Source: Leptospira paudalimensis
Lineage (GTDB): Bacteria > Spirochaetota > Leptospiria > Leptospirales > Leptospiraceae
Direction of reading: 5' to 3'
Assembly (NCBI RefSeq): GCF_026151345.1
Contig: NZ_JAMQPR010000001.1
Location: 1,532,231 to 1,596,230 of the forward strand
Length of the DNA stretch: 64,000 nucleotides
In this document: in pieces, positions 45,147-57,400 of the stretch
Layout of the letters: each line of letters starts with the position of its first letter
Numbering within the stretch: the stretch's first letter is position 1
Notes under the pieces: generated by a model
Database searches by the model: none
What the model was told of the DNA's origin: nothing
Seen by the model: the letters and a program-made list of their open reading frames with translations, nothing else
Translations under genes and position numbers: made by a program

Positions 45147-45178
45147 TCCCTAAATTTCTCCTAGTTGTGTGAACAAAG

Positions 45179-45967
45179 TCAATTGGATTTTCCTTTTTTT
45201 AATTCTGAGTGGTCGAGTATCATCGGACCTACTGTATTTCCATGAATGAATTGTTGGATCACTGGATCTTTGGACGCTTGGATCTCTTCAGGAGTTCCAC
45301 AAAATTGGACTTTTCCTTCATATAAAAAACTAATCCGATCTGCAATTCGATACGCTGAATTCATATCATGGGTCACCACAATGGATGTGAGCCCTAATTC
45401 TTTTTGTAAACGAATGACAAGGTCGTTGATGACATTGGACATCACTGGGTCAAGGCCAGAGGTTGGTTCGTCATACATGACGATTTTTGGTTGGGATGTG
45501 AGAGCACGTGCAAGTCCCACACGTTTTTTCATCCCACCTGAAATATTACTAGGTAAGGTATCCTTTGCCGGAACCAAATCCAACCATTGTAATTTTTCCA
45601 TCACAATCCGATCGAGTTCAACTCCATCTGCAATTTTATGTTCTCGTAAGGGAAGTGCTACATTTTCATACACGGTAAGCCAATTGATAAGAGCCCCCGA
45701 TTGGAAAAGAACACCTAACTTAGAACGTAACTCTTCTCGTTTTTTTTCATTGGCATGGACAATGGATTCTCCATAAATAAAACAATCTCCTTCATCTGGG
45801 TCAAGTAAACCTGTGATGTGTTTGAGACTCACAGATTTTCCTGTTCCGGAAGGTCCAAGGATGACCATTGTTTCTCCTCGTTTTACTTGTAAATTCATCC
45901 CTCGGAGGATTTTACGTTTACCGAAGGCTTTGTGAACATTTTTCATTTCAATGGCAAATGGTTCCAT
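45179..45967 (-). CDS. mlaF: MlaF-like ABC transporter ATPase
   Basis: The 262-residue ATPase of the phospholipid transporter has Walker A GPSGTGKS near residues 39-46, the signature [16 protein letters not shown] near 143, Walker [14 protein letters not shown] near 166 and a switch His in VVTHDM. It lies between mlaE and mlaD with 8 and 32 bp gaps. It drives the complex by ATP hydrolysis at the inner membrane. Confidence 0.92.
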   Translation of the reverse strand: MEPFAIEMKNVHKAFGKRKILRGMNLQVKRGETMVILGPSGTGKSVSLKHITGLLDPDEGDCFIYGESIVHANEKKREELRSKLGVLFQSGALINWLTVYENVALPLREHKIADGVELDRIVMEKLQWLDLVPAKDTLPSNISGGMKKRVGLARALTSQPKIVMYDEPTSGLDPVMSNVINDLVIRLQKELGLTSIVVTHDMNSAYRIADRISFLYEGKVQFCGTPEEIQASKDPVIQQFIHGNTVGPMILDHSELKKGKSN

Positions 45968-45975
45968 ACTGTCCT

Positions 45976-46764
45976 TTACTTATAGAAGAGTGCTGTGAGC
46001 ACATAGCCCGAAAAAATGACCATGAGAAAGGAAGTGACCACGGCTTTCCTCGTTGTTTGGCCGACTCCAATGGCTCCACCTTCCGTACGAAGGCCTTGGC
46101 TACACGAAATGGTAGCAATGGAAATACCAAATACGTACCCTTTTAAAAGACCTACATATAAATCTTTGAGTCCAGGTACCGATGAGATTCGGTAATAAAC
46201 ATCTTGGAAATAACTTATGATATCAATTCCTAACTGGAAATGTCCTACAATACCACCACCTAATATTCCTAAGGCGGATGAGTAAACACAGAGAACCGGA
46301 ACCATAATGGAAAAACCAACAATCCTAGGCATCACAAGGTATCTGACTGGATTGATGGACATAACCTCTAAAGCATCAATTTCTTCGGATACTTTCATCG
46401 TTCCGATTTCGGCAGCCATAGCTGAACCAACGGATGCTGCAAGGATGAGGGAAGTCATAAAAGGAGACATCTCTCTTGTCAATGTGATTGTAAGGAGAAG
46501 TCCAATTTGTCCTTCGGCTCCGAAATCGCGGAGTCCAAGTCCTGTGTTAATGCCAAGGATCATACCTGTAAAAACTGATACAATGGACACAACAAATAAG
46601 GATCCAACTCCAGCGATAAACATTTGTTCTAAGATTTCGCGGCGTTTGAAATACAAATGATGTGATTGCCCAATGGCACGGAATAACAATAATACTGTAT
46701 AACCAATTGCATACAAGAGAGGTTCAATGGTTTTACGATACATTTGGATCATATTTTCCACCAA
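45976..46764 (-). CDS. mlaE: MlaE-like permease
   Basis: The 262-residue membrane subunit of the Mla ABC transporter has the family's central segment ([20 protein letters not shown] followed by [10 protein letters not shown]) and five predicted membrane segments. It starts 16 bp inside the end of the preceding exported protein gene; a second ATG at 46752 (MIQMYRK) is a possible start. It forms an operon with mlaF and mlaD. Confidence 0.9.
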   Translation of the reverse strand: MVENMIQMYRKTIEPLLYAIGYTVLLLFRAIGQSHHLYFKRREILEQMFIAGVGSLFVVSIVSVFTGMILGINTGLGLRDFGAEGQIGLLLTITLTREMSPFMTSLILAASVGSAMAAEIGTMKVSEEIDALEVMSINPVRYLVMPRIVGFSIMVPVLCVYSSALGILGGGIVGHFQLGIDIISYFQDVYYRISSVPGLKDLYVGLLKGYVFGISIATISCSQGLRTEGGAIGVGQTTRKAVVTSFLMVIFSGYVLTALFYK

Positions 46765-48158
46765 AGGAGTTTGTAATGATTTGTTTCTTCCCTTGTATCA
46801 ATTCCAAAGAGACCGTAGGCAAATTCATATGAAAATCCTGATTTTGTTTTTGAAAATTCCATTAGGATAGGGATATGGATATGAGTTTCATCATGAGTCC
46901 AACGATGAGTGTACAATCTAGTAATCAGGTGCAATCGTTTTTCTCCATTAGATGACCTCTTGTATTCAACGATAGAAAAAATTGGTTCCCAAACATCTTC
47001 CATCACTTCAAAACGAACGGGAATGATTGCGAGTGTATTCCATCCAAAATTCCCTTCGGGATCTTTGTGGTACCGAAAGAATGGCCAAAGTTTCCAATAA
47101 TAATCTTCCCTTCCTATTTGGACGTATTCATTTTTCATATGGGAATAAAATGGTAAGATAAAATGAGATGTTGATTTGAGATGAGAGGTATTTTGGGACA
47201 ATCGAATATAAAATGGGGTGATAAACTCTGCTTCTTTGTTTGCGAAATAAGAATAACCATAAAAAGGAAAAAACACAAGTTTCTCTGTATCTTTTTTCAC
47301 TGAAGTTGTGTATTGGAAAAAAATAAAGAGTGCAGTGTAATTGGTTTGTCCCGTTTTTTTGTCATATCCGTACGAAAAAAGTGAGTTAAGCAAAGGAAAC
47401 CAAAGAAAAGCATGGCTTTTCATATTCCCGTCTACGGAACTTTTATGGTTATAGAATGGGAAAAAAATCTGATAGGAAGTTGGTTCCTTTTTATCTAACC
47501 TCTCTTCCCCCCATTGGAAAAAAGGCCATAGGATCGAATAACGTTTGTATTTTCCTTCATGTGATTTTTTCGAATACAAAGGAAAAATTCGAAAGTCATC
47601 CCTTGTTTCCGAACCTCCCCACATGACAAGTGGCCATCCAATGGATCTAGCCTTATATGTTTTGTATCTCCATTCTGAATATAATGGAAATAAAACATAA
47701 TTTAGTTCTTGGTAAGAGAGTTTGTTTCTAATTTTTCCATAAAGGGGGAATACACTATAATAATTTTCTCTTTGTGATTCTCCTTTCCCCCATAAAAAAA
47801 GTGGAGTGAATAAGATATCTTCATCTTCATCACCTTCTTCATGTTTGAAACCAGTGCCACTGAAGAAAAATAAGGAAGACCACGTGTACCAATAATTGGT
47901 TTCTTCTTTGTAATAGATTGGGGAGAGGTAACTATGAAATCGAAAGGCGTAAGTTTTGTCAGAAAAAGACATATAAAAAGGACGAATGGCAAAGAAGTTC
48001 TGTCTGCCTCTAGTTTCGCTCTCATATAAAAACCAAAATTGAGAATAGTCTGATTTGATATCTTCTGTAAAGGAATTTGGAATTTTTGCAAATAAGGAAG
48101 AAGTTAGAAAGCAAAGAGAAAAAACAAATCCGAATTGAATTTTAAAGCGGGAATCCAC
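46749..48158 (-). CDS. Large exported protein with repeated aromatic motifs, first gene of the mla operon
   Basis: The 469-residue protein has a signal peptide ([20 protein letters not shown] start). The body repeats a unit of about 30-40 residues of the kind WP..xWG...[57 protein letters not shown] and [10 protein letters not shown]. This suggests a repeated beta structure, possibly an outer-membrane or periplasmic barrel or propeller. It overlaps mlaE by 16 bp and may be an envelope partner of the lipid transporter. No family is recognised. Confidence 0.75.
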   Translation of the reverse strand: MDSRFKIQFGFVFSLCFLTSSLFAKIPNSFTEDIKSDYSQFWFLYESETRGRQNFFAIRPFYMSFSDKTYAFRFHSYLSPIYYKEETNYWYTWSSLFFFSGTGFKHEEGDEDEDILFTPLFLWGKGESQRENYYSVFPLYGKIRNKLSYQELNYVLFPLYSEWRYKTYKARSIGWPLVMWGGSETRDDFRIFPLYSKKSHEGKYKRYSILWPFFQWGEERLDKKEPTSYQIFFPFYNHKSSVDGNMKSHAFLWFPLLNSLFSYGYDKKTGQTNYTALFIFFQYTTSVKKDTEKLVFFPFYGYSYFANKEAEFITPFYIRLSQNTSHLKSTSHFILPFYSHMKNEYVQIGREDYYWKLWPFFRYHKDPEGNFGWNTLAIIPVRFEVMEDVWEPIFSIVEYKRSSNGEKRLHLITRLYTHRWTHDETHIHIPILMEFSKTKSGFSYEFAYGLFGIDTREETNHYKLLWWKI

Positions 48159-48205
48159 GTAATTTCAATATCGTTCACTTTCATGTAAAGGAATCAAGTG
48201 ATTTC

Positions 48206-49255
48206 ATGCCAAAATTAAAAATCGCATTACTTTTCGGAGGGGTCTCTGGAGAACATATCATATCCATCCGTTCCTCAGCTTTTATATTTGCTACAATTGA
48301 TAGGGAAAAATACGACGTATGCCCCATTTACATTGATACAAGCGGAAAATTTTGGATCCCTACCATAACAGAAACAATTTACCCTGATCCGACTGGAAAA
48401 TCCGAAACAGAATTTTCACGAGAATTTAACCAAACCAATCAAATTGAATCTTCAAGTGATCCGAGTCAATTAGGGAAATATGGATTTACTTCCGCCTTCC
48501 TTGGGTTACACGGAGGGGCAGGGGAAGATGGTAGGATCCAAGGTTTTTTGGATACGATGGGCATTGCACACACAGGGTCTGGTGTTCTGGCTTCAGCCCT
48601 TGCAATGGATAAATTTAGAGCAAATTTACTCTTCCAATCCATCGGAATCCCTGTGGCACCATTTTTGGAATTGGACCGAGTTCAATCTGATGCGAGAAAA
48701 GTTCTCTTAAACTTACCCTTTCCTTATCCAGTATTCATTAAGCCTACGTTAGGTGGATCAAGTGTGAATACTGGAATGGCAAAAACGCCTGAAGAAGCGA
48801 TTACACTCGTGGATAAAATATTTGTATCCGAAGATCGAGTCCTCGTTCAAAAATTGGTTTCAGGAACAGAAGTATCAATTGGTGTTTTAGAAAAACCTGA
48901 AGGGAAAAAACGAAATGCGTTTTCGCTTGTTCCAACAGAAATCAGACCCAAGTCGGAATTTTTTGATTTTGAAGCAAAATACACGAAAGGAGCAAGTGAA
49001 GAAATCACTCCTGCACCCGTGGGTGATGAAATTACGAAAACACTACAAGAATACAGTTTAAAATGCCATGTTATCTTAGGATGTAAGGGTTATTCCAGAA
49101 CTGATTTTATCATCTCGGACGGTATTCCCTATGTTTTGGAAACAAATACCTTACCTGGAATGACTGGCACAAGCCTTATCCCACAACAAGCAAAAGCATT
49201 GGGAATCGATATGAAACAAGTGTTTACGTGGTTACTTGAGATTTCACTTTTTTAG
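48206..49255 (+). CDS. ddl: D-alanine-D-alanine ligase
   Basis: Ddl makes the D-Ala-D-Ala dipeptide for peptidoglycan. The 349-residue protein has the family start [16 protein letters not shown], the ATP-grasp core [15 protein letters not shown], and the Mg site [20 protein letters not shown] near the C-terminus. Length is normal. Its end overlaps the end of the opposite symporter gene by 32 bp, a tail-to-tail arrangement. Confidence 0.93.
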   Translation: MPKLKIALLFGGVSGEHIISIRSSAFIFATIDREKYDVCPIYIDTSGKFWIPTITETIYPDPTGKSETEFSREFNQTNQIESSSDPSQLGKYGFTSAFLGLHGGAGEDGRIQGFLDTMGIAHTGSGVLASALAMDKFRANLLFQSIGIPVAPFLELDRVQSDARKVLLNLPFPYPVFIKPTLGGSSVNTGMAKTPEEAITLVDKIFVSEDRVLVQKLVSGTEVSIGVLEKPEGKKRNAFSLVPTEIRPKSEFFDFEAKYTKGASEEITPAPVGDEITKTLQEYSLKCHVILGCKGYSRTDFIISDGIPYVLETNTLPGMTGTSLIPQQAKALGIDMKQVFTWLLEISLF

Positions 49256-50624
49256 GGAAACAATAAATCCCAATAAGTATGGCGATGAGACTTGCGATTG
49301 TACCATAAAAATGGCTTGTCATATCGTCCCCATATACTTCTAAAATAAGCCAAGTAACGATACCAACAAACAAAGAAAAAAGAGCAGAACGTTCATCTGC
49401 TCTTTTACTTAATAAGCCAAACACCATGGGAATGAATAGGGTAACAAGGGATATACCCCCCGAATCTTCGACGAGTGCATAAATTGAAGGTTTTCCCACT
49501 GCGAGTAAAAAAGAAATCCCTGCAATAATTAGTACCGATACCCGTGAGAGTAAAAGTAGCTTTTTATCATTCATGTTGCTGAATGCATATTTTAGAATAT
49601 TCTCAGATAATATAGAAGAAGGAGCAAGGATGGCTCCCGATGCAGTTGATAAAATGGCAGAAATGAGTGCTGAAAAAAATAAAACTTGAATCCAGGGACT
49701 GGAAAATTTAGAAATCATCGTTGGGATTAGAAGTTGCCCTGTTTCTGAATTTAAATCAAAATCTGGGATTAGACTTTTTGCATGGAGCCCTAAAAAAAGA
49801 GGGATAAGAGCAAATAACAAGTACAATACGGAAGATAAATAAGACGCCCGAATGGCAACCTTTTCGGATTTCGCAGACATTACTCTTTGGAAAATATCTT
49901 GTTGGGGTAACGAACCAAATCCAACAACCATCCAAGCCGATAGGTACAAAGTCCAAGCGTGGTAATTGGATTCAGGGAAAAATCGAAAAAAACCATCTGG
50001 TTTTTCTGAGATGGATGACCAAATAGGTTTTATTCCATTCAATTCGATGATCACGACTACGAGTCCAATGATGATCGAAATGGATTGGAAAAAATCGGTT
50101 AAGGAAACAGACCACATCCCACCTAAGTAAGTATAAAAAACAACGAGACATGCTCCAATGACAATTGCTGTAAACTGGTTGATCCCAAATAAAATTTGCA
50201 CCATGATTCCGAGTGCAACAAATTGTGCAGCAACCCACCCAAAATAGGAAAAGATCAGACAAATGCCTGCAATGAACTCCATTTTTTTACCATAACGGTT
50301 TTTATAAAAATCACCAAAGGTAAGGATTTGCATTCGGTATAAGTATTTTGCAAATACCAAACCAAGTAAAAATAAACAAAGGGCACCACCAAACGGATCT
50401 TGGATGACAGATAAAAATCCACCTTTCGCAAATTCGACAGAGGAACCGAGGATGGTTTCACTACCAAACCAAGTGGCAAATAAAGCTGCTGTTGAAATGG
50501 GTAAGGGTAAACTTCTACCTGCAAGGATAAAGTCTTTAGAATTTTTTACTTTTTTTGCCGCATACACTCCAATCCCGATCGTGACAAGGAGGTAAGCTAA
50601 AATAAAAATGGTCTGGAAATTCAT
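49224..50624 (-). CDS. Sodium/solute symporter (SSS family)
   Basis: The 466-residue protein has about 12-13 membrane segments. It has the SSS signature near residue 160 ([19 protein letters not shown]) and [20 protein letters not shown] near 235. It belongs to the sodium-coupled sugar, proline or pantothenate symporter family; the substrate is unknown. It is the last gene of the 53.7-49.2 kb operon and starts 3 bp after xseB. Confidence 0.85.
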   Translation of the reverse strand: MNFQTIFILAYLLVTIGIGVYAAKKVKNSKDFILAGRSLPLPISTAALFATWFGSETILGSSVEFAKGGFLSVIQDPFGGALCLFLLGLVFAKYLYRMQILTFGDFYKNRYGKKMEFIAGICLIFSYFGWVAAQFVALGIMVQILFGINQFTAIVIGACLVVFYTYLGGMWSVSLTDFFQSISIIIGLVVVIIELNGIKPIWSSISEKPDGFFRFFPESNYHAWTLYLSAWMVVGFGSLPQQDIFQRVMSAKSEKVAIRASYLSSVLYLLFALIPLFLGLHAKSLIPDFDLNSETGQLLIPTMISKFSSPWIQVLFFSALISAILSTASGAILAPSSILSENILKYAFSNMNDKKLLLLSRVSVLIIAGISFLLAVGKPSIYALVEDSGGISLVTLFIPMVFGLLSKRADERSALFSLFVGIVTWLILEVYGDDMTSHFYGTIASLIAILIGIYCFPKKVKSQVTT

Positions 50625-50627
50625 TCT

Positions 50628-50903
50628 TTAAAATAAATCTTCTTCCGCTTTATTAGAAGTTGTTTCATCCTTCTTTTTTTTCACAGTTGATTTCACAACT
50701 TCACCACTAGGAGCTTTGGTTAAAAATTCAATTTTAGCTTCTGCATCTACCAAACGTTCGGAACAGATTTTTTTTAGTTCCATTCCTCGTTCGTAAGCCT
50801 TGATCGAATCTTCTAAAGACAAAGTTCCCCGTTCTAATTTTTCCGCAATGTCTTCCAATTCACGGATTGCTTCTTCAAAACTGATTGTTTTTTTATCTAC
50901 CAT
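50628..50903 (-). CDS. xseB: Exodeoxyribonuclease VII small subunit
   Basis: The 91-residue protein has the XseB fold [20 protein letters not shown] followed by [18 protein letters not shown], two helices that pack onto XseA. The C-terminal 20 residues are a charged tail. It lies 9 bp after xseA and before the symporter. Confidence 0.92.
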   Translation of the reverse strand: MVDKKTISFEEAIRELEDIAEKLERGTLSLEDSIKAYERGMELKKICSERLVDAEAKIEFLTKAPSGEVVKSTVKKKKDETTSNKAEEDLF

Positions 50904-50912
50904 CGTTTGGTC

Positions 50913-52190
50913 CTATTTGATTTCTTTTACTTCTACATGGAGTTTTCCATCGAATAAAAAAACTTCCAATGATTCTTTTTCTTTAATTTGTGTAATGGAA
51001 GAGATCACTTGTTTGTTTGTATTGCGGAGGACTGAATATCCTCTTTTGAGTGTTCCTAAAGGAGAAAAGTGGTCTAATCTTTGTTCTGCGAGTTTGTATT
51101 TTGTTTGGACTCTTTCCAAATACGAATTCCAAGTTTGTTGGAAAGAATCAAATTTTTGAAATTCACTCTGCTTTTTGACAAGGTAGTTTTTTCCTAGAAG
51201 GGAAATTTTAGTTAATAATTCATCCAAATGGTTTTGCCTAGGCTCTAATACTGCTTTTGGATTTTGAAAAACCACTCTACTTGTTACACCTAACCACTTT
51301 TCCTTTCCAATTCGTATCACACCTGTTAGAGCAGAGCGCAATCGGTCTTCCATTTCATCCAAACGGATGAGAGTATCCGATACATTAGGGATCGCTAATT
51401 TTGCTGCGGCAGTGGGTGTGGGAGTTGTGGCATCCGCTGCTAAATCTGTAAGGACACGATCAATTTCATGTCCTACGGCAGATATAATGGGAATCCTCGA
51501 TTGATAATACGCCATCACTACCGCTTCTTGGTTGAATGCCATTAAGTCCTCAAAAGATCCGCCACCACGTCCTGCGATGATCACATCTACTTCCCATTTT
51601 GGATCATTAATTTCCTTAATGGCTTCAATGATTGAGTTTTCGGCACCGTCTCCTTGGACAAGGCATGGTGATACTAAAATTTGAATCGAAGGATTGAGGT
51701 CAGTGGCAATGCGAATGATATCTTCGACAGCAGCACCCTTAGGTGAAGTAACAATACCCAATCGTTTTGGAAATTTAGGTAACGGCCGTTTGTGGGAAAC
51801 ATCAAAGATCCCTTTTTCTGCTAATGACTTTTTTAATTTTTCAATTTTAAGAAGGATATCTCCTTCCCCAAGTTCCTCAAGTTTTTGGACAGTGATGCTA
51901 TAATAACCACCTGGTTCATAAACAGAAACAGAACCATACACAAGGATTTCCATTCCATTTCGTAGTGGAGTTCCTTTATAGTTTTTGGCTTGGAAGGAAA
52001 AAAAAGCACATTTGATTACACTTGTTGTATCTTTTAAGGAAAAATACATGTGACCAGAACTATTGGTCTGGCTGAAATTGGAAATTTCTCCGCGAATCCA
52101 AAAGTTTTTAAATTCGGGAGAGTCTTGTAATTTCGCCTTGATACGGCGATTGACTTCACTGACAGAAAGGGAAGAATCAGCTGTTTCCAT
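50913..52190 (-). CDS. xseA: Exodeoxyribonuclease VII large subunit
   Basis: The 425-residue protein has an N-terminal OB fold (FWIRGEISNFSQTNSSGHMY) and the catalytic region with GIVTSPKGAAVEDII, DVIIAGRGGGSFEDLMAFN and IPIISAVGHEIDRVLTDLAAD, then the long coiled coil. It degrades single-stranded DNA with XseB. Its start codon abuts the stop of the upstream transporter gene. Confidence 0.93.
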   Translation of the reverse strand: METADSSLSVSEVNRRIKAKLQDSPEFKNFWIRGEISNFSQTNSSGHMYFSLKDTTSVIKCAFFSFQAKNYKGTPLRNGMEILVYGSVSVYEPGGYYSITVQKLEELGEGDILLKIEKLKKSLAEKGIFDVSHKRPLPKFPKRLGIVTSPKGAAVEDIIRIATDLNPSIQILVSPCLVQGDGAENSIIEAIKEINDPKWEVDVIIAGRGGGSFEDLMAFNQEAVVMAYYQSRIPIISAVGHEIDRVLTDLAADATTPTPTAAAKLAIPNVSDTLIRLDEMEDRLRSALTGVIRIGKEKWLGVTSRVVFQNPKAVLEPRQNHLDELLTKISLLGKNYLVKKQSEFQKFDSFQQTWNSYLERVQTKYKLAEQRLDHFSPLGTLKRGYSVLRNTNKQVISSITQIKEKESLEVFLFDGKLHVEVKEIK

Positions 52191-53300
52191 TTACGTTGTT
52201 TGGAATCGAGTTTCTCGAAAAATTTTCCAAAAATCCCATAAGATGATCACGAGTGTTAACGCCATAGGCCCAATGATAATTCCGGCAACACCAAACTCTT
52301 GTAATCCGCCAATGAGGGATAAGAAAATTAAAAATGGGTGCGTTTTGAGTTTTTTATCAAGGAGTTTTGGTTTTACAAAATTTTCTAGAATGAGATAACT
52401 TGCCCCACCTGCTATCATGAAAAGTACACTACCTGTCCAATTTTCTTGGACAAGTCCAATATAAAGTCCAATCGGAAACCATACGACAGATGTACCAACA
52501 ACAGGTATGAGAGAAAATATAGTTGCGATACTTGAGAGTAAAAACTTGTTCGATACAGATGTAAAAAGTAAAAGAACGTAAATCAAAGCACCTTGTAAGA
52601 GTGAGATGAATAAATTTCCCATCATTACAGTTCGGATCGCTTCTTCGATCCTACGTCCTAGCCTTTCTTCAATTTCTGTGGGGAATGGTAAAAGTAAAAA
52701 CAATCCATGTTCCATTCTGCTCCCTTCTTTGTAGAGAAAGAAGAGTAAGATGAATGTAAAAAATCCATTGAAGATGATTGCACCTGGAACTTCAAAAGAC
52801 CCAAGTAAAAAACCAGAAGAATTTTTTAATAAACTATAAATAGAATCTAAGTTGAGAATATCCATGTGTTGACCCACATATTCCCGGTAAAGAATTGGTA
52901 GTTTGATCCAAAAAAATTCATTCTCTGTGAAAAAGTCAGTCAACATCGGACTATTCAGTAAAAGAGATACAATTGATTCTTCTGTGAGTTGGTTTCTTAC
53001 ATAACTAACTAAATTTAAAGATTCTCGAATCAGAGTAGATACAATTAAATAAGAAGGAATAAACACACAAGCGAGCATAAGGATGACCATGATATAGGGA
53101 GAAAGGCCATGAAATTTAACACCCAACACATTTTTTAATCGTTTGTGAAGTTTTCGTGTGGTTAAATAAAACAATAGGGCTAAAAAACTGGACCATAAAA
53201 ATGGTTTGAATACAAAAAACAAAGTAAAACATGTAGCGAGAAAAATTCCTGCTAACAGAATGTAGACGATGGTTTCGTTTTTATTTTTGATCCAATTCAT
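52191..53300 (-). CDS. AI-2E/PerM-family transporter
   Basis: The 369-residue protein has about eight membrane segments and the family end FSLIPVVGTSVVWFPIGLYI followed by LLDKKLKTHPFLIFLSLIGG and FGVAGIIIGPMALTL. The family includes export of AI-2 and other proposed substrates; the real substrate is unknown. It lies between a small lipoprotein gene and xseA with no gaps, one operon. Confidence 0.85.
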   Translation of the reverse strand: MNWIKNKNETIVYILLAGIFLATCFTLFFVFKPFLWSSFLALLFYLTTRKLHKRLKNVLGVKFHGLSPYIMVILMLACVFIPSYLIVSTLIRESLNLVSYVRNQLTEESIVSLLLNSPMLTDFFTENEFFWIKLPILYREYVGQHMDILNLDSIYSLLKNSSGFLLGSFEVPGAIIFNGFFTFILLFFLYKEGSRMEHGLFLLLPFPTEIEERLGRRIEEAIRTVMMGNLFISLLQGALIYVLLLFTSVSNKFLLSSIATIFSLIPVVGTSVVWFPIGLYIGLVQENWTGSVLFMIAGGASYLILENFVKPKLLDKKLKTHPFLIFLSLIGGLQEFGVAGIIIGPMALTLVIILWDFWKIFRETRFQTT

Positions 53301-53302
53301 GA

Positions 53303-53743
53303 TTAATAAGTAGAGTGTTTTTTAAAGTAAAAACGAATTTGGTTGTTAGTTTCATTTTTAGTCAGATAAATCGATAATGATTTTTTAATAAACCCTTCCA
53401 AAAGATAGGATACTTCTGTTTCGTTTACATTTTTTTCAATGAGTTTCCAATCCCCTTGGTTCACTCTGTAATCGATGCGTTTTTGGATTTCCTCCCATGA
53501 CTCGGGAGTTTCCAAAAGTAAAAATGCTTCTTTCGTATGGATGTGACTTGTTTTGAATTCACTCGATTGAAGGTAGGTAGATTTTTCAGGAAAAAAAGAC
53601 TGTGGGAAAGCGGGTGGTGGGTTCGTAGGGAATTTTGTCACGATGATTTGGTCAAACCGGTAGGTTTCCATTTGTTTGTTTGGGGTACATTGCCAAAACA
53701 CAAGGAGTGAGAAGAGAAAAATTCGAAGCATTAGGGAAAGCAA
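53303..53743 (-). CDS. Putative lipoprotein, unknown function
   Basis: The 146-residue protein has a lipoprotein signal ending in LLVFWQC; the Trp and Gln just before Cys19 make the lipobox unusual. Met5 (MLRIFLF) is an alternative start. The mature part has no recognised domain. It is the first gene of the operon with the transporter, xseA, xseB and the symporter. Confidence 0.65.
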   Translation of the reverse strand: MLSLMLRIFLFSLLVFWQCTPNKQMETYRFDQIIVTKFPTNPPPAFPQSFFPEKSTYLQSSEFKTSHIHTKEAFLLLETPESWEEIQKRIDYRVNQGDWKLIEKNVNETEVSYLLEGFIKKSLSIYLTKNETNNQIRFYFKKHSTY

Positions 53744-53821
53744 ATGTCCTAGTATTGATTCCTTCCATTCATTTTTTAAAATCTTTGTTGCCTATCCCAA
53801 GAAAGGTTTATCCTTCTTCTT

Positions 53822-54463
53822 GTGTTAGAATCCATCCCATTCGAAGCCATAATGAAAGAAATTCTCGAATTACCACCGCTTTTCCTATGGGGTTTTTTCT
53901 GTTTTTCGAACTTTCTGGAGAATATTTTCCCACCTTGGCCAGGTGATACAATCACAGTCTTTTCGGGTTTTATATCCTCTACACCCAACTCTCCCGTTTC
54001 CTTTGGATCTGTTGTCATCGCTACCTTTTTAGGGAATCTGTTTGGGGGCCTCGTCATGTATTATTTTGGGGAATCGTTTTTGAAATTTCTGAAACGAACA
54101 AGGATCCCTGTTTTATCCAATCTATACCATGAGGAAAGTTTGCATAAGACTTTAGTATGGTTTCGAAAGTACGAAAATGTAGTGGTTTTACTTTCAAGGT
54201 TCTCGGCAGGGATTCGATTTTTTGTTTCGATCGTCGCTGGAATGTCCAAAATGAACATCATTAAATTTGTAATCCTTTATTCCATTGCCGTTTCATTATG
54301 GTGTGGATTACTTTTATTTGGCGGAAGTTTCCTTGGTTCGAATTGGAACCAAATCATTGTTATACTGTCATTCTACAATCGAACCATTCTTGGTATCCTT
54401 TTGGTAATTTTTTTATACTTCCTTTACCAAATGTTTGGGAAATCAAATACGAAGTTGACATGA
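53822..54463 (+). CDS. DedA-family membrane protein
   Basis: The 213-residue protein has the DedA pattern: ENIFPPWPGDTITVFSGF near residue 37 with the PGD loop, GNLFGGLVMYYFG, and FSAGIRFFVSIVAGMSKMN with the conserved Arg, plus about five membrane segments. DedA proteins move lipids or maintain membrane homeostasis. The start is GTG at 53822, or ATG at 53852; neither has a strong ribosome site. Confidence 0.8.
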   Translation: MLESIPFEAIMKEILELPPLFLWGFFCFSNFLENIFPPWPGDTITVFSGFISSTPNSPVSFGSVVIATFLGNLFGGLVMYYFGESFLKFLKRTRIPVLSNLYHEESLHKTLVWFRKYENVVVLLSRFSAGIRFFVSIVAGMSKMNIIKFVILYSIAVSLWCGLLLFGGSFLGSNWNQIIVILSFYNRTILGILLVIFLYFLYQMFGKSNTKLT

Positions 54464-54472
54464 TTTGGATTT

Positions 54473-57400
54473 ATGTTAGGGTTTTCATCCATGGATTCTT
54501 GGGGAAACATAGCGTTTGATTTTTATACTTTCGGCTCTCTCGTCGGAGTGATTTTTACTTTTTACAATGCACAATTATTTCTAACGGTGAAAGAGAAATC
54601 GGAAGCCACTTACAACTTAGGAATGGGCACACTTTGGTTGGGTTTATTTCACTTTGGGTATTTGATTAACTTTTCCTTTATGGGACCGGCCTCAGCGTAT
54701 ATGCGATGGTTTGTCATCATTGGTGCGATGGCGGGTTCCGTTTATCTCACTGGATTTTTCTTAAGTTACCCTGAAATTTATTTCCCGAGACTTAAAAAAT
54801 CTATTTTTTGGATCTTAAGCAGTGTGGTCGTTCTTGTGACTGCATTTTTTGTCTACATCAGTTTGTCTGCTGGGAGATTGTTTTTTTTCAGTGGCCACTA
54901 TTGGGATTTTCCTGTTCCTATTTTTTATAAAGCGTATGCTGTCATCGTTTTAGTCTTTTTTGTTTCCTTTACGATTGTTGCCATCCTGCAATTATTCAAG
55001 ATGCCAAAAGAATCAAAGTTCACTTTGATTAGCATTCTGATCTCCTTTGTCCTCATCACAATGATACCTGGTTTTTTGAATGTATTGTCAAGAGATGGTG
55101 CAATTGGAAGGGGTTTATACCAAACGATTACTGACCTTGTTTTGGTTGTTGGTTTGTTTGTTGCCAATGTTGTTTATATCAATAATACAAAAGACAAAAC
55201 AACAATTTTATCAAGAATCATTGGTATCTCTTTGGCTTCGTTTTTGTTAATTTTACAATTGGTTGCCTATTCTGTGATCCAACAAACAGAATCTAATTAT
55301 GATTTGGTGCATACGGCAAGAGCCAAAAATTACATTGCTGGATTGGAAACAGACCAAGTTCCTAGTTTCCATTATTCCTATGATATCCAAAACAGATCCT
55401 TTATCACACACAAAGGATTAGAAGAAACAAACGTAGAACCAAAAGGATATGAGGCTGAATTTTACAATGTTTGGGCCTTGGAGATGACCTTATCGTTTGA
55501 GAAAAATGAAAATTGGAAAGCTAAGGTCAATGAACTTTTACTCCAATTGCCAGAAACAAGTAACGGTTATTCGAACGAAATCAAACGATTGTTAAAAGAA
55601 GATCGAATCACTTCTCCAAAAGAGTTAATTTCAGAGATTGAATCTGAAAAACGTAAAATTTTATACACACGTAATAAACTACGAGAGATTCCTGTTTCTA
55701 ATTTTACTGAAAAAGCTTCTGGACTTGTGAAAAACGAAGAGGGGGCACTCTCAGGATTTTATGCCGAGGCAAGGAAAATTCTTTCTTCTAATCGATCAGA
55801 GGAATTAAAATTCGAAACTTTAGACCAAATGTTTTCTCCCATGCCAAACCATGGTGAAAGAAACTATCGTGGCCAAGTGAAGTTTGAAACAAAGAATCCC
55901 AAATTTTCTTTTTATGTAAGTTATCTGATTGTAGATAAAAAAAATGAAATTGTTCATGAAGTAGGTTATCCATACACTGATTACAGAAGTTTCCAACATG
56001 AAGTGACTTTGCCTTGGATCATTGGTTTACTTGCTCTTGCAGTTCTTGTGATTTTTGGATATCGATTGTTCTTTCTCATTGCACTCATTCGTCCCGTGGA
56101 ACAAATCATTGAAGGATTAACCGAGGTAAACTCTGGTAATTTAGAATACCGCCTAACGGTGCATGTGGAGGATGACATTGGATTTATGGCGAGGTCCTTT
56201 AACCGGATGGTGCGTTCGATCCAAGCTGCTCGTAAAAAATTGCAACAGTATGCCGAACAACTAGAGGAAAAAGTACAAGAACGTACTAAGGAATTAGAAA
56301 ATACATTAAAGGAAGTTCAGTCTTTAAAACACCAACAAGATGGGGATTATTTTTTAACCTCCCTCCTTTTACAACCGTTTCATACCAATCATGCCAAACA
56401 CCAAAATGTACGTGTGGATTTTTTATTAGAACAAAAGAAAAAATTCACATTTAAACAATATGAAAAAGAGATTGGTGGTGACCTCAATATTGCCAATCAA
56501 ATCGTACTTAACAATCGTTCTTACACTGTATTTTTAAATGCAGATGCAATGGGGAAATCAATGCAAGGTGCGGGAGGTGCCCTTGTGCTTGGATCTGTAT
56601 TTGAATCGATTATCACAAGAACCCAACTCTTAAGTGAAGCACGAAATACATATCCAGAAAGATGGATCAAAAATACATTTTTAGAACTTCATAAAATTTT
56701 TGAAGGTTTTGATGGTTCCATGCTCGTATCACTCGTATTAGGTGTGATTGACAATGAAACAGGATTACTTTATTTTATCAATGCTGAACACCCATGGATT
56801 GTATTGTACAGAGATGGAATCGCCAGTTTTATCGAAAACGAATTGATGTTCCGAAAATTGGGAACATCGGGTGTCCAAGGGAATTTATATATCAAAACAT
56901 TCCAATTGGAAGCAGGTGATATCCTCATTGCTGGTTCTGATGGTCGTGATGATTTATTAATATCACATACGGAAGATGGAAAACGAGTCATCAATGAAGA
57001 TGAAAAACTATTTCTTAAAATGGTGGAAGCGGGAAAAGGGGAACTTGATTTAATTTATGATGAAATGGCTAAATTTGGTGCTTTAACTGACGACTTATCG
57101 ATGTTACGTGTTTCTTTTATCGAAGAAAAAGAACGTTACAAAATTGAAAAAGATAAGTTAAGAGAAATCCAATCATTGTTAGCAAAAGCCAAAGAAGCAA
57201 GTGACTCCTCTGATCTGCAGGAAGCGGTTACCTATTTAGAAAAAGCACATTCCTTAGAGGAAAACATCCCTGAGATCAAAAAGAAATTCATCCAATTGTA
57301 CTTAAAACTCAAGGACTATGGGAATGCGAAAAAAATGGCCAAAGACTATAGTTTACTTCGACCTATGGATACTGAGATCATGTACATCACAGCGTTTTGT

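Noticed and set aside
49224..49255. Overlap of the ddl and symporter genes as an annotation error
   Set aside because: Both genes have full-length family matches; the overlap is a tail-to-tail arrangement and can be real.
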